Positions 18,506 through 27,303 are shown, counted from the stretch's first letter. The stretch is DNA of 64,000 nt from Persicobacter sp. CCB-QB2 (GCF_001274635.1 NZ_LBGV01000001.1:2418001-2482000); one strand, 5' to 3'. Numbers and translations: made by a program. The notes: generated from the letters alone by a model not told the origin.

Positions 18506-19021
18506 ATGAACCAACCACTTATTCAAACCGGCCTTCGCTATGGAGCAGTCGGGGCCTTGGTATTTGCCACTTCTTATATTGCCCTGGCTTTTGTTTTTCA
18601 AAATCCCCCCATGGCGCTACCGGTACCATTGCATGCAATCATGCTTTTTGCTTTCATCTTTGGGGCAGCCTTTGAACTGCGAAGTCAGCAGGGAAAAAAG
18701 CTACACTTCTGGCAGGGAGGAGCAGTAGGCTTCATCACTTACTGCCTGATTGCAGTAGGCAGCTCACTAACCCTTTATTTGCTTTTTGAATATAACGATC
18801 AGGTCCTCCAAATGGAGAAAGAGGCCCGCTTGATGGTGGCCTCCACCAATATGGAACAGATCAATGATTATGCTGGGGTTGAAGGCTTTGCACAAGAAAA
18901 AATCGAGCAGATCAAAAGCTTTGGTGCCCTGAATCTGGCCATCAATAATTACCTTTGGACGAATCTTATTATTGGTTTATTTTTATCTATTTTTGTATCT
19001 TTCCTACTCAGAAAGAAATAA
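18506..19021 (+). CDS. DUF4199-like membrane protein
   Basis: A 171-residue protein with four predicted membrane segments, at about 12-32, 41-58, 69-92 and 145-165. A charged extracytoplasmic or cytoplasmic helix (MEKEARLMVASTNMEQINDYAGVEGFAQEKIEQIKSFG) lies between segments 3 and 4. This four-helix layout with a long charged loop before the last helix is that of the DUF4199 family, known mainly from Bacteroidota and without assigned function. It is followed 18 bp later by a second gene of the same layout, so the two probably form a pair, perhaps a hetero-oligomer (inference). Confidence 0.68.
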   Translation: MNQPLIQTGLRYGAVGALVFATSYIALAFVFQNPPMALPVPLHAIMLFAFIFGAAFELRSQQGKKLHFWQGGAVGFITYCLIAVGSSLTLYLLFEYNDQVLQMEKEARLMVASTNMEQINDYAGVEGFAQEKIEQIKSFGALNLAINNYLWTNLIIGLFLSIFVSFLLRKK

Positions 19022-19039
19022 ATCAATAAATTTTTAACT

Positions 19040-19594
19040 ATGATGACTGTTGAAAATCAAGAAACTGCCCAGGTAAACCCAAAACTGAAGCAGGAGTTAG
19101 GGGTTCGGTATGGAATAATGCTTTCCATCTTCGGTATTATCCTTGGCGTAGTGAGCCAAAACATTTCCGGAATGATGCCTAAATTTGGCGTTGGAATTGC
19201 GGGCCTGATCATTACCATTGTATTCTTTGTAATGGGGGCAAAGGCCTATAAAAAAGCAAATGGAGGAATGGCTAAGTTTGGAGATGTCTTTGCGATTATG
19301 GCCATTATGGCGGTCATCAGCACGGTGATCTCAACCGTTTTCTCTTACATTTATGTCATGTTCATAGATCCGGGTAGTGTAGATCGTCAAATTCAGGATA
19401 CCATCGGTATGTTGGAAGGATTTGGCACACCTGAGGCTGCCATTGATGAGGCCATCATTGAAATGGAAAAAATGAAAGACCCCGCTGGTTACGCTGTTAC
19501 CTTATTAAAAGGAGCTGCCGGAGGAATAATCTTCTACTTCATCATTGGAGCTATCGTATCGGCTATTGTTAAAAAGGAAGAGAAACCGGTATAA
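19040..19594 (+). CDS. DUF4199-family membrane protein
   Basis: A 184-residue protein with four membrane segments (about 24-42, 50-67, 82-110 and 152-173). A charged loop (DPGSVDRQIQDTIGMLEGFGTPEAAIDEAIIEMEKMKDPAG) precedes the last helix. It has the typical start of the family, with a soluble N-terminal tail and then RYGIMLSIFGIILG. The start could be the first or second codon of the ATG-ATG pair at 19040. It overlaps in design with the preceding gene but is clearly diverged, pointing to an old tandem duplication. A strong terminator follows. Confidence 0.75.
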   Translation: MMTVENQETAQVNPKLKQELGVRYGIMLSIFGIILGVVSQNISGMMPKFGVGIAGLIITIVFFVMGAKAYKKANGGMAKFGDVFAIMAIMAVISTVISTVFSYIYVMFIDPGSVDRQIQDTIGMLEGFGTPEAAIDEAIIEMEKMKDPAGYAVTLLKGAAGGIIFYFIIGAIVSAIVKKEEKPV

Positions 19595-19612
19595 TCCATA
19601 AACATACTTTAC

Positions 19613-19650
19613 AAAGCCCTGTTTTTTAAGATAAAACAGGGCTTTTTTTG
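19613..19650 (+). terminator. Rho-independent terminator
   Basis: AAAGCCCTGTTTT...AAAACAGGGCTTT with T7 at the end; it closes the DUF4199 unit. Confidence 0.88.
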
Positions 19651-19695
19651 TTTAAATAAAAAAATGCCCCTTCTCTAACCACCAAATAATTGACC

Positions 19696-19986
19696 ATGAA
19701 GTACATGAAGACCTTATTTATCGCCTTTGCCTGCACCCTCTGCTTGTCCTCCTGCTATACCTACACCTCCATTGTGGGACAGGGTGCACAGGGAAATCAG
19801 GAAACCACGGAATGGAACCATTACCTCATTTACGGTCTTGCCCCTGTGGGAGTCTCAGATTCCAAAGCCATGTCGGGAGGAGCAGAGCATTACACCATCA
19901 AGACCCGGCAAACCTTTGTAAACGGGCTGATCGGCGGGATTACCTTTGGGATCTACACCCCAACGACCACTACTGTTACCAAATAA
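19696..19986 (+). CDS. Bor-family lipoprotein
   Basis: Starts at ATG 19696, giving 96 residues with the lipoprotein signal MKYMKTLFIAFACTLCLSSC. The mature part matches the lambda Bor / Iss pattern closely: HYLIYGLAPVG, then GGAEHYTIKTRQTFVNGLIGGITFGIYTP. In enterobacteria Bor and Iss are outer-membrane lipoproteins associated with serum resistance. In a free-living Bacteroidota relative the role is unknown, and immune evasion should not be assumed. It has its own short unit between the DUF4199 terminator and a repeat-rich intergenic region. Confidence 0.85.
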   Translation: MKYMKTLFIAFACTLCLSSCYTYTSIVGQGAQGNQETTEWNHYLIYGLAPVGVSDSKAMSGGAEHYTIKTRQTFVNGLIGGITFGIYTPTTTTVTK

Positions 19987-20130
19987 TTTCATTGGGGGAG
20001 GATTCCCCCAACAAAGCTTTTCTGCTTTCTCCTCCATTGCCCTTCGCCCCCCAATTTGCCCTCCTTCTGTTGAACCAACACGCATCGCCAGACCAAAAGA
20101 GTAATAAGCACGTAATAACTGAATTTCAAA

Positions 20131-20252
20131 TAGCCTAAATTTGGTTAGACTTGCTTTCTCCTCATTCATTTTCTCCTTGGGATAAACTCGAAATAATGGA
20201 CTATTCATTCACTATCTCAATTCGCAGTTAAAGGAGGATTTAAGTCGAATTA
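20131..20252 (+). repeat. MITE-like repeat, forward copy
   Basis: Contains TTAGACTTGCTTTCTCCTC, an ATTTTCTCCTTGG variant of the TCTGCTTCCTTGG block, ACTCGAAATA, TAAAGGAGGATTTAAG and a worn end (GTCGAATTATACACC). Confidence 0.6.
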
Positions 20253-20319
20253 TACACCGTAGATTCAGGTAATTGCCTTAAGCAACTCCATTTTCAGCTC
20301 GTTAAAATTGGTTTAGCCA

Positions 20320-20445
20320 ATTTCGTTAGACTTGCTTTCTCCTCAATCATCTGCTTCCTTGGAAAAAATTGAATTAGGAAACGAATCCTTCCTTTTTCCT
20401 GCATTGCCGCTAAAGGAGGCTTTTAGCCTTCACAATCCGGCTTAA
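20320..20445 (+). repeat. MITE-like repeat, forward copy
   Basis: Contains TTAGACTTGCTTTCTCCTC, ATCTGCTTCCTTGGAAAA, ATTGCCGCTAAAGGAGG and the terminal AATCCGGCTTA. With the copy at 20131 it forms a direct tandem about 190 bp apart. Confidence 0.65.
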
Positions 20446-20510
20446 AGCCTGCCTCATTCGGGCTACCTCCCGCCTACCACAGGCCCATGCAAGGACGTCA
20501 ATTCGGCAGA

Positions 20511-20612
20511 GGGATAGAGGGATTGCGAAGCTCTTTTTTGCAGCCTAAAGGCGTAGCGGCTCGCAAAAAAAGCGACTCCCGAAAGCCCGACCGACGTCAG
20601 GAGGGCTGCCCC
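20511..20612 (+). repeat. Structured intergenic element (GGGATAGAGGG-hairpin-CCCGAAAGCCCGACCGA), copy 1
   Basis: Order: GGGATAGAGGG; a spacer; hairpin CTTTTTTGC-AGCC / GGCT-CGCAAAAAAAG; then CCCGAAAGCCCGACCGA, a variable loop and GAGGGCTGCCCC. The second copy (53006-53122, minus strand) has the same flanks but different hairpin arms that still pair. It sits just before the terminator of the convergent GH14 gene. It is not protein-coding. Whether it is an RNA or a DNA site is unknown. Confidence 0.6.
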
Positions 20613-20653
20613 TAAAAAAAAGCTCCGATAAGCCTATGTTACCGGAGCGCTTA
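20613..20653 (-). terminator. Terminator of the tandem GH14 gene
   Basis: On the minus strand GCTCCGGTA...TATCGGAGC forms the stem and is followed by T8. Confidence 0.78.
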
Positions 20654-20669
20654 CATTTTATTCCTTTTT

Positions 20670-23432
20670 TTATCCCAGCTTACGGATCAGCTCTTTAAAT
20701 CTACTGAAGCCGTATTCGGTATCCAGCAGGTTCTTAATCCGAAGAATGGTCAGTCCATCATAGCCATTGGTTCGGGTCAGGGCGCGTTCCATTTGCGACC
20801 AGCCTTCCCCGGTGGAGAGTTCATAGGTGGTGGCATTCTCGCCGGCCAGATTAATTTTCAATTCTCCGGCAGCATCGGCCACCCAGGTTACCAGGTCTTC
20901 TGCTCGGGAGAAGCCTTCATGGTCTTTATTGAATTTCTCCAGACAGGTGAAGTGAACCACCAGACGATCCCGATCTTCCTTATCAATTAAGATGTTAAGC
21001 ATCTCCAGGTACTCCCGCTGATTGCTACTGTTCATATGGGGATGTGCATTCACCAGGCCGGCGGTCACCTCAGAGACGCGAGGCATTTGTGGGTTGGAAA
21101 TATTCCAGTGCACTCCGGCAATTTTGAAACCAAGTGGAGTTAAACCAAAGTGTTCCCCGGAAAAGACGTCCAGGGCCATCTTTAAAATTCTCCGACCGTG
21201 CAACAATAAAGAACTGTGGTACCAATTGATCAAATCACGACCGGCAACGGTCTTGAAGTACTGTTGTTCCTCAAAAAAAGCATCCGGATCTTTAGGCATT
21301 ACAACCTCTTCAAAGCCCAGCAGCTTGGTATCCCAATGGGTATTCAGCTCCTGAATATTGCTATATTGTTTCTCCAGATAGCGGCGATAATCCTCCACCG
21401 CCAGACGACTGTAACACTGCAGGGTTCCGCGGTTAGGATAATCTCCCCAGTCATGGGAATTATAAGAAGGATAACGCAGCTCTCCTGCAGGCCCGCAGCT
21501 GATGTTGATCTCCGCGGTCATGTCTTCATAAGCCTTAAAGCGCTCGCGGAAAGCTGCCATGAAGTTCTGGTAATAGGGCATAACATATTCATCCGCCCAC
21601 AGGGACACATACTCCACCGAAACAGCGCCGGACTCACTGACATACTGAATATCCGAAAGAGACAATTCCGGGTTCTTTTGCAACAACTCTCCCCACAACC
21701 AGACCGGCGTCCACTGGGTAAAGTCATCATTCACATTACCTCCTGCCTGATGGAAGGAGAGAATCGGCACCCAGTCCAGCCCATTAAGGCGAATAAGTTG
21801 CACCACTTTGTCATAATAACTCCAATCAAAATGGTGCGCTCCCTGCTGCTGTACCAATCCCCACCAAACGTCGATGGAAACAGCTTCCACTCCAGCATCC
21901 TTCATCAGACGAAGTTGTCGATCAAACTCCTGCCAGTTATCACGCTGGATCATGCGGCGATCATTGGCTGCAGATAAATGCAAGGGCCCCATCACCCGGA
22001 AAGACTTCCGCTTCACAGGAGAAAAAGCCTTTTGGCTTCTGGCCTGCTCCAGCATGCGATGCAGGCGACTGTTGGCCAGTTCGTTTTCAAAAATGCTGCG
22101 CAGGGAGATTACATTCAGCCCGTCATATTCGGCAGTACCAAACATGGCCTTCTCTAGCTGATTCCAGCCTACATTATCAAACAGCCCACCTTTGGTGCCG
22201 TTCTCGGCCACCACGCGCATTCCCAGACGATGAGTAGCCTCTGCCACCCAACGGCTAAGATCTTCCGCACGGGAGAATCCTTTATAATCTTTATTTTCTT
22301 TTTCTACGCATGTAATGTGCACCACCGTTTGATTCCTGAAACGCTCGGGCACTATACCTTCCAGTGTTCGGTAATATTCACGCTGATCACCAATATCCAG
22401 TGCTGCATGAGAAGCGATAATACCCGCGGTTACCTCGGCTACCCTTGGCATGCTGAGGTCACTAATCTTCCAATGCACTGCAGGCAGACGGAAACCGACC
22501 TTGGCTTTATTGAAGGGTTCATGACGGAAGACATCGAAAGTCATCTCCAGCATTTTTCTACCATGATTAATCAGCTCTCCATTATACCAGCTGCTAAAAT
22601 CACGACCAAACTGGGTTTCAATATATTGCTTGCCCTCAAAAATATCATGCTCCGGGCAGGGCAACTTCACCGCAGCCCAATTCTCCCATTCTGTACCGTA
22701 GGCTTGATTTACGGCTTCCAAAGTGCCATAATTCTCCAATAACCAGGACTGCCAGCTTCGATAGGCCGGTTGAGAATAACATTGAAGAGTGCCGCGATTA
22801 GGGTAAGCACCCCAGTCGTGGAAGTTGAAGCTGGGGTAGCGCAGCTCCCCATTAGGTCCCATTCCGACCATGATTTTGGGAATATTGATCCCCAGTGGCC
22901 GAAAAGTTTCCCGGAAGCTTTTCATCACATTACGGTATAGGGGCAGGGCATAGTCATCCACCCAAAGCGACAACATTTCAAAGGAAGAATCTCCGGTTTC
23001 GGACACATACTTCAAATCACTAAGACGCTGCAAGCCCGGCTCACGGGTAAGCAAATACCCCCACACCCATTCCGGTATGGGCTGCATGTAGGCAAAGTTC
23101 TCCACATCTTCCGGATTGGCAGCCTGAAAGTGAAAGCTGAACTCCGGCACAAAGCCTATCCGGTTATCCTTCAGGATTTCGGCAATCTTCAGATAATAGG
23201 ACCAGTTAAAGGCGATATCAGAATCGGGATCTCTTAAATCCACATTGGCTTCCGGCTCTACGGTGGCCCAGGAAATGGGCACAACGACCGCGTCTACTCC
23301 CATTTCTGCTAAAGATCTCGTCCATTGTTCGAAAAGACGCCAATCCTCCTGATTGAGAATAGCACTTTCCGCATATAATCTCACACTCAGTGGTGCGGTT
23401 ACTTCAAAAGTTTTTCTTTTTGGGGTACTCAT
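20670..23432 (-). CDS. Tandem glycoside hydrolase family 14 (beta-amylase) protein
   Basis: A 920-residue protein with two full GH14 domains (about 8-460 and 476-918) and no signal peptide, so probably cytoplasmic. Beta-amylases cut maltose from non-reducing ends of alpha-1,4-glucans. Domain 2 keeps the family hallmarks: VSIDVWWGLV, the flap SFHQAGGNVNDD (559-570), the general acid in GPAGELRYPSY (E651) and the general base in AGENA (E865). Domain 1 keeps both glutamates (E196 in GPNGELRYPSF, E410 in VVAEN). But it has VVVPISWATV where the substrate-binding Asp normally sits and SFHFQAANPED in place of the HQ.GGN flap. Domain 1 may thus bind rather than cleave, or have altered specificity. 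With glgX at the left edge it suggests intracellular glycogen turnover. GH14 is uncommon in bacteria and a fused pair looks unusual. Confidence 0.87.
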   Translation of the reverse strand: MSTPKRKTFEVTAPLSVRLYAESAILNQEDWRLFEQWTRSLAEMGVDAVVVPISWATVEPEANVDLRDPDSDIAFNWSYYLKIAEILKDNRIGFVPEFSFHFQAANPEDVENFAYMQPIPEWVWGYLLTREPGLQRLSDLKYVSETGDSSFEMLSLWVDDYALPLYRNVMKSFRETFRPLGINIPKIMVGMGPNGELRYPSFNFHDWGAYPNRGTLQCYSQPAYRSWQSWLLENYGTLEAVNQAYGTEWENWAAVKLPCPEHDIFEGKQYIETQFGRDFSSWYNGELINHGRKMLEMTFDVFRHEPFNKAKVGFRLPAVHWKISDLSMPRVAEVTAGIIASHAALDIGDQREYYRTLEGIVPERFRNQTVVHITCVEKENKDYKGFSRAEDLSRWVAEATHRLGMRVVAENGTKGGLFDNVGWNQLEKAMFGTAEYDGLNVISLRSIFENELANSRLHRMLEQARSQKAFSPVKRKSFRVMGPLHLSAANDRRMIQRDNWQEFDRQLRLMKDAGVEAVSIDVWWGLVQQQGAHHFDWSYYDKVVQLIRLNGLDWVPILSFHQAGGNVNDDFTQWTPVWLWGELLQKNPELSLSDIQYVSESGAVSVEYVSLWADEYVMPYYQNFMAAFRERFKAYEDMTAEINISCGPAGELRYPSYNSHDWGDYPNRGTLQCYSRLAVEDYRRYLEKQYSNIQELNTHWDTKLLGFEEVVMPKDPDAFFEEQQYFKTVAGRDLINWYHSSLLLHGRRILKMALDVFSGEHFGLTPLGFKIAGVHWNISNPQMPRVSEVTAGLVNAHPHMNSSNQREYLEMLNILIDKEDRDRLVVHFTCLEKFNKDHEGFSRAEDLVTWVADAAGELKINLAGENATTYELSTGEGWSQMERALTRTNGYDGLTILRIKNLLDTEYGFSRFKELIRKLG

Positions 23433-23835
23433 GGCTATAATTATTTTAGTACCTGGAATTGATTCCTCCCCTTCTATTACACAAAGCTTTCCTTCTTTCG
23501 ATCATATCCACTATGAACCAATTTCGTTGGGAATTTAACGGAACAATAAGAGAAAAAGGAGCTAATACATCAAAATTTATAGCAATTATTTGCCCCCCTA
23601 AGCACATCTTTAACAAGCATTTAAACAACACTTAAAAGGCTCATAATTCTTCCCGCTTTATTTGAGGCGATTTTTGAAATTCAACAATTTCACAACAAGG
23701 GTTTTTCTCCTTTTTTGCACTATTATCCATACAGCTTCTGGCTTTCAGGAGAAGACAATTATTTAATAAAATAAGGCGCACAAAAATTTCGCATTTTATG
23801 TCTAACTTACCGGTCCAAAACTCATTGAACGAAAT
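23433..23835. other. Divergent intergenic region
   Basis: About 400 bp between the GH14 gene and the small membrane-protein gene. Mostly A/T-rich; no repeat copy, RNA or strong hairpin recognised. It must contain both promoters. ORFs crossing it are not protein-like. Confidence 0.45.
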
Positions 23836-24285
23836 ATGACACTTAAAGACCGCCCAAGCCTTAAAACTGATCGCAGTTATCAGAAGGCTATTTTCAAACT
23901 GGCGATCCTTATTGAACAGCTTCTGAGAAGAACACCGAGTGATCTGATTATTCAGGAGATGAACAGGCATGTTGAACTACTGAATCAATTGGATGATCAG
24001 GATAAAGGACTCTGCCGTAAGATTAACAAAAGCTACCGCCAATTGACCCGCCTGGCTAAGAAAGAAATGAAACTCTACACCGAGGACTATCACCAAAACC
24101 TGTACTCCGGCACCTGTTGCGGATTGATTGGTTTACCCTTGGGCTTTGTCGGATTGCTGTTAAGCGGTAAGCTTGCCTTTTTGTTGATCGCCCTTCCTGT
24201 AGGGATAGCGGTGGGATTTATTCGTGGACATTATGTAGACCGAAAGGTGCGTAGAGAGGGGCGATTAATTATGACAACAGCATAA
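23836..24285 (+). CDS. Small membrane protein with soluble helical N-terminus, unknown
   Basis: A 149-residue protein. The first 90 residues are soluble, basic and probably helical (YQKAIFKLAILIEQLLRRTPSDLIIQEMNRHVELLNQ). Two adjacent membrane segments follow (about 93-111 and 113-130: GLIGLPLGFVGLLLSGKLAFLLIALPVGIAVGFIRG), then a short basic tail. The Gly-rich double-helix hairpin could insert as a loop. I recognise no family. Coding is supported by length, composition and a start after a normal intergenic region. Confidence 0.6.
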   Translation: MTLKDRPSLKTDRSYQKAIFKLAILIEQLLRRTPSDLIIQEMNRHVELLNQLDDQDKGLCRKINKSYRQLTRLAKKEMKLYTEDYHQNLYSGTCCGLIGLPLGFVGLLLSGKLAFLLIALPVGIAVGFIRGHYVDRKVRREGRLIMTTA

Positions 24286-24369
24286 GCCTTTGCACTGACT
24301 TTAAAGTACCGTTTTCTTTAAACCCACAGGCTTACCATCCTATTACAGATTCCTTTTTGCATTTTAACA

Positions 24370-24571
24370 CCAAATTAAGTAGCTCACCTTAAGCCCCTTT
24401 TTTTCAATCAAATACAACAGTGAATACCTATTTGTAATAGCGCAAATTTGAGTAAGCTTACTTTCTCTTGATACATTTGCTTCATTTGATTGAAATTGAA
24501 TTAGAATCTTATTCCCGCATATTCTGGCCCCGTAGCTTTAACAGGATTAATAATCGTATAATTCGACTAAG
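24370..24571 (+). repeat. MITE-like repeat, near full-length forward copy
   Basis: Family blocks in order: CAAATTTGAGTAAGCTTACT, a worn TTGCTTCATTTGATTG, GTAGCTTTAACAGGATTAA and an end with ATAATTCGACTAA. It ends seven bases before the stop of the CPBP gene on the other strand. Confidence 0.5.
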
Positions 24572-24577
24572 CAATTC

Positions 24578-25198
24578 CTACAAACCTATTAAAATAGTGG
24601 GCAAATTCCAGGCAGCATGTGCCAATACCAAAGATATCAAATTGCGTTCTTTCAGATAAAGCCAGGTCAGCAAACCTCCTAGAAAAACCATGGAGACCGC
24701 ATAACCAAAAGAATGAGGTAAATGATAGGCACTAAAAATCACCCCCATGATCAGAATGATGTAATAATGCTTCATGCCTGTCTTTTCAAGCAATGGAACA
24801 GAAAGTGCACGCACCATTTCTTCCACCAGGGGACCTAAGAACAACAGGGTTAATGGATAGAAAATTGAGGTATAATCATTCACCGGAAAACAAAAATACT
24901 GAATTATGCCATTAAGCATGAAAAGAGCAAGCCCTGCAAAAAGAGTCCGTTTTCCCACTTGCCCCTGAGTGAAAAGCCTGAGGCTTCCATTAACCCATGA
25001 AAAAAGTCCCAGCAAGAGGGCTGAAACTCCAAAGGCTATACATAACTTCAAATCAAATGATGCTCCGGCTACTCCCTCACCCAAGGTGATGGCCAGTACC
25101 AACTGGCTCAAAAGGTGGAGCAGTATTACCACAAGCACTATCAGCAAGGGATTCCGCCGATAATAGCATATGGATTTCAATTTAATAGAAATGACCAA
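24578..25198 (-). CDS. CPBP-family intramembrane metalloprotease
   Basis: A 206-residue protein with about six membrane segments. The three conserved CPBP (Abi/Rce1-like) motifs are present: EEMVR (E126, E127, R130), FSAYHL with H159, and HAAWN with H194 and N198. Rce1-type enzymes cleave peptides inside the membrane near a glutamate/histidine site; bacterial members have been tied to prenyl-peptide processing, bacteriocin self-immunity or sigma-factor control. Nothing nearby points to a bacteriocin. The gene stands alone, flanked by repeat elements on both sides, so no operon context is available. Confidence 0.82.
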   Translation of the reverse strand: MVISIKLKSICYYRRNPLLIVLVVILLHLLSQLVLAITLGEGVAGASFDLKLCIAFGVSALLLGLFSWVNGSLRLFTQGQVGKRTLFAGLALFMLNGIIQYFCFPVNDYTSIFYPLTLLFLGPLVEEMVRALSVPLLEKTGMKHYYIILIMGVIFSAYHLPHSFGYAVSMVFLGGLLTWLYLKERNLISLVLAHAAWNLPTILIGL

Positions 25199-26234
25199 AT
25201 AAGGTAAAGGCAGGAAAAGCCGAAAATCAGACTTACAATAAGGCTTCTAAAAAAATCATCATTAAAACTCATGCAAAAGAAAAGATGGTGACTGCATGAA
25301 GGTAACAAAATAAACTTTGGATACAAAGACCAGCTTCCACTCCTTATTCTTTAACATCCTCTAAAAACACCACAGAGGAAGTACCGATTTCATAAAAAGT
25401 CCCTTGATGGACATCTCCAAAATCCACGATTTCTTTCCTGAAAATGATAAAGTGTTATACTTATTCCTACTAACCGGGCGGCGGCAACCAATCATTTTTA
25501 TTTGACTGGTTTAGGAATTAGGACTTCTTCCCGTTGTCGTTTTATTACATCTCATACCTGAGCCTTTTTCAAAAAATTCAAGACGGGGATTAAGCCAAAT
25601 TATGGCTGCAGACGTCCTGGTTTAGCTGCAAGGCTAAAAAAAGGAAAAGCCATTTTTAGAGTTTTATCAGGAAACCAAATGAATATAGAGAAAGCAAGCT
25701 TCCAAAATATGAGCTATTAAAAAATCAGCCGGAATCAAATCATAATAAACCCTTTATAATGACTCACTAAATCTGGCGGTGAATAATTCGGGATAATTCT
25801 GGCTTATCGGTTATGGAAGCCCGAACCTGCTAAATTTCTATGTTTAAGTCAGAATGATAATATCCTCAGACCAAATCGAATATTTCAAAGGCAAAATTCA
25901 TTAGCAAAAATTAAATAAAATAATAGGGCATATTTTTTTTTGAGGTATCCACATCACCATTTACAATAAAAAAAATTCAATATCAATTCTAAAAAATAAA
26001 TATTCACCTTAAGCCAACCACCCCTAACACATTCTTTCAGAGGCCTTAATGAATTGTTTCAATAAATATTCATTTTAAATCGATCGATTAATAACTACCT
26101 ATTGCATAAAATTTCCAAAATCAGCCAAAAGTCAAAAAAAACAGCCTTTTCCTAAAAAAACATACCTCTCCAATAATATAATTTTTTATCGGGTACTTTA
26201 GAATTATCTTGTTATGACTAAATTTTACCGCTAT
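25199..26234. other. Long intergenic region with a repeat copy and a possible gene remnant
   Basis: About 1 kb. It includes one MITE-like copy (25590-25806). On the minus strand, 25344-25454 is an open stretch of 36 codons whose peptide (FRKEIVDFGDVHQGTFYEI, then GTSSVVFLEDVKE and a stop) looks protein-like but has no start codon. It may be the tail of a lost gene. From 25900 to 26200 the sequence is very A/T-rich and probably contains the SDR promoter. Confidence 0.4.
25590..25806 (-). repeat. MITE-like repeat, full-length reverse copy (about 217 bp)
   Basis: Starts TAAGCCAAATTAT, contains TTTAGCTGCAAGGC, GAGAAAGCAAGC and ATGAGCTATTAAAAAATCAG, and ends GGTGAATAATTCGGG then AATTCTGGCTTA. Both inverted ends are recognisable. 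Confidence 0.65.
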
Positions 26235-27008
26235 ATGAAAACCACTGCATTAATTACGGGAGCCTCCACAGGTATCGGAAAAGCTATTGCCTACCATCAC
26301 GCCCCCCTGGGGGATTTGGTTTTGGTCGCCAGAAGTATGGATAAATTATCCGCTATTAAAAAAGACCTTGAACACAAATTTGCCACAAAAGTCATCGTCA
26401 TCTCAAAAGATTTAACCAAATCAAACGCCCCGGAAGAGGTCCATGAAGAAATTCATCGATTAGGGATTAAAATTGACTACCTCATTAATAATGCCGGATT
26501 AGGTGGTCAGGGCCTATTTCACCAGAGAAAACAAAGTGCTGATCAACAAATCATAGATTTAAATGTGGTTGCTCTGGTAAAACTTTGTAAACTTTTTATA
26601 CCAGATTTTATAAACCAAAAGCAGGGGAAAATACTAAATGTTTCCTCTATTGCCAGCTTAAGCCCCGGGCCTTTGCAATCCATTTATTTCGCCTCCAAAG
26701 CCTTTATTACCTCTTTCAGTCAATCTATTGCAAATGAATTAAAAGACAGCGGTGTGACCGTTACCGTTGTACTTCCCGGACCTACCCATACGGAATTCTC
26801 TAATGCCGCGGGAATGAAAAGTGCTAAGCTTTTTGATAATGCTGTTTCTGCAGAATTAGTAGCCAAATCAAGTTATGAAGCCATGATGAAAGGAAAGGTC
26901 AAGGCGCTTAGCGGAGTAAGTCGACTTCATAAAATGATTATTGCCTTAATGCCCTTCCTACCAAATAAAGTCATAGGGGCCTATGTAATGCATCTTAATA
27001 AAATATAG
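26235..27008 (+). CDS. Short-chain dehydrogenase/reductase
   Basis: I use ATG 26235 (257 residues), which puts the cofactor motif right at the N terminus; an ATG at 26214 adds seven residues. Classical SDR motifs: TGASTGIG (NAD(P) binding), LINNAGLGG, the catalytic Ser in NVSSIAS, and YFASK with Tyr and Lys. The tail ends LMPFLPNKVIGAYVMHLNKI. It resembles the DltE/YqjQ-like group of reductases with unknown natural substrates. A basic residue after the first beta strand (VARSMDKL) suggests NADPH preference. It stands about 300 bp ahead of the GAF protein, on the same strand, without clear functional tie. Confidence 0.85.
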   Translation: MKTTALITGASTGIGKAIAYHHAPLGDLVLVARSMDKLSAIKKDLEHKFATKVIVISKDLTKSNAPEEVHEEIHRLGIKIDYLINNAGLGGQGLFHQRKQSADQQIIDLNVVALVKLCKLFIPDFINQKQGKILNVSSIASLSPGPLQSIYFASKAFITSFSQSIANELKDSGVTVTVVLPGPTHTEFSNAAGMKSAKLFDNAVSAELVAKSSYEAMMKGKVKALSGVSRLHKMIIALMPFLPNKVIGAYVMHLNKI

Positions 27009-27303
27009 TATCCCAAAACAACATTTAACACCTTTGTTATTACCTATATAGCATAGAGTTTTTGCGTAATATGTATTAATAACTAAAATAAATTTAAAAT
27101 TAAAATAATTTTAGTTTGAAGCAAAACTACATTTTACGCAACACTCTGTTAAAATAATCTCTATTAGAAAATTAATATTTTGATTAAACTCAACCTTTAA
27201 CCTCCTCTTAATCTAACCGTTGTTGAAATCTAATAATGATAACCTGAGAATCATTACATTTTTTCATATTATTACATCATCCTCCTATTTCAACAACTTA
27301 ATT

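Noticed and set aside
21216-21977. Plus-strand ORF of 253 codons
   Set aside because: Antisense to the tandem GH14 gene, whose motifs are unmistakable; the length follows from its codon pattern.
23641-23970. Minus-strand ORF of 109 codons
   Set aside because: Overlaps the start of the better-supported membrane-protein gene at 23836 and has no domain-like composition.
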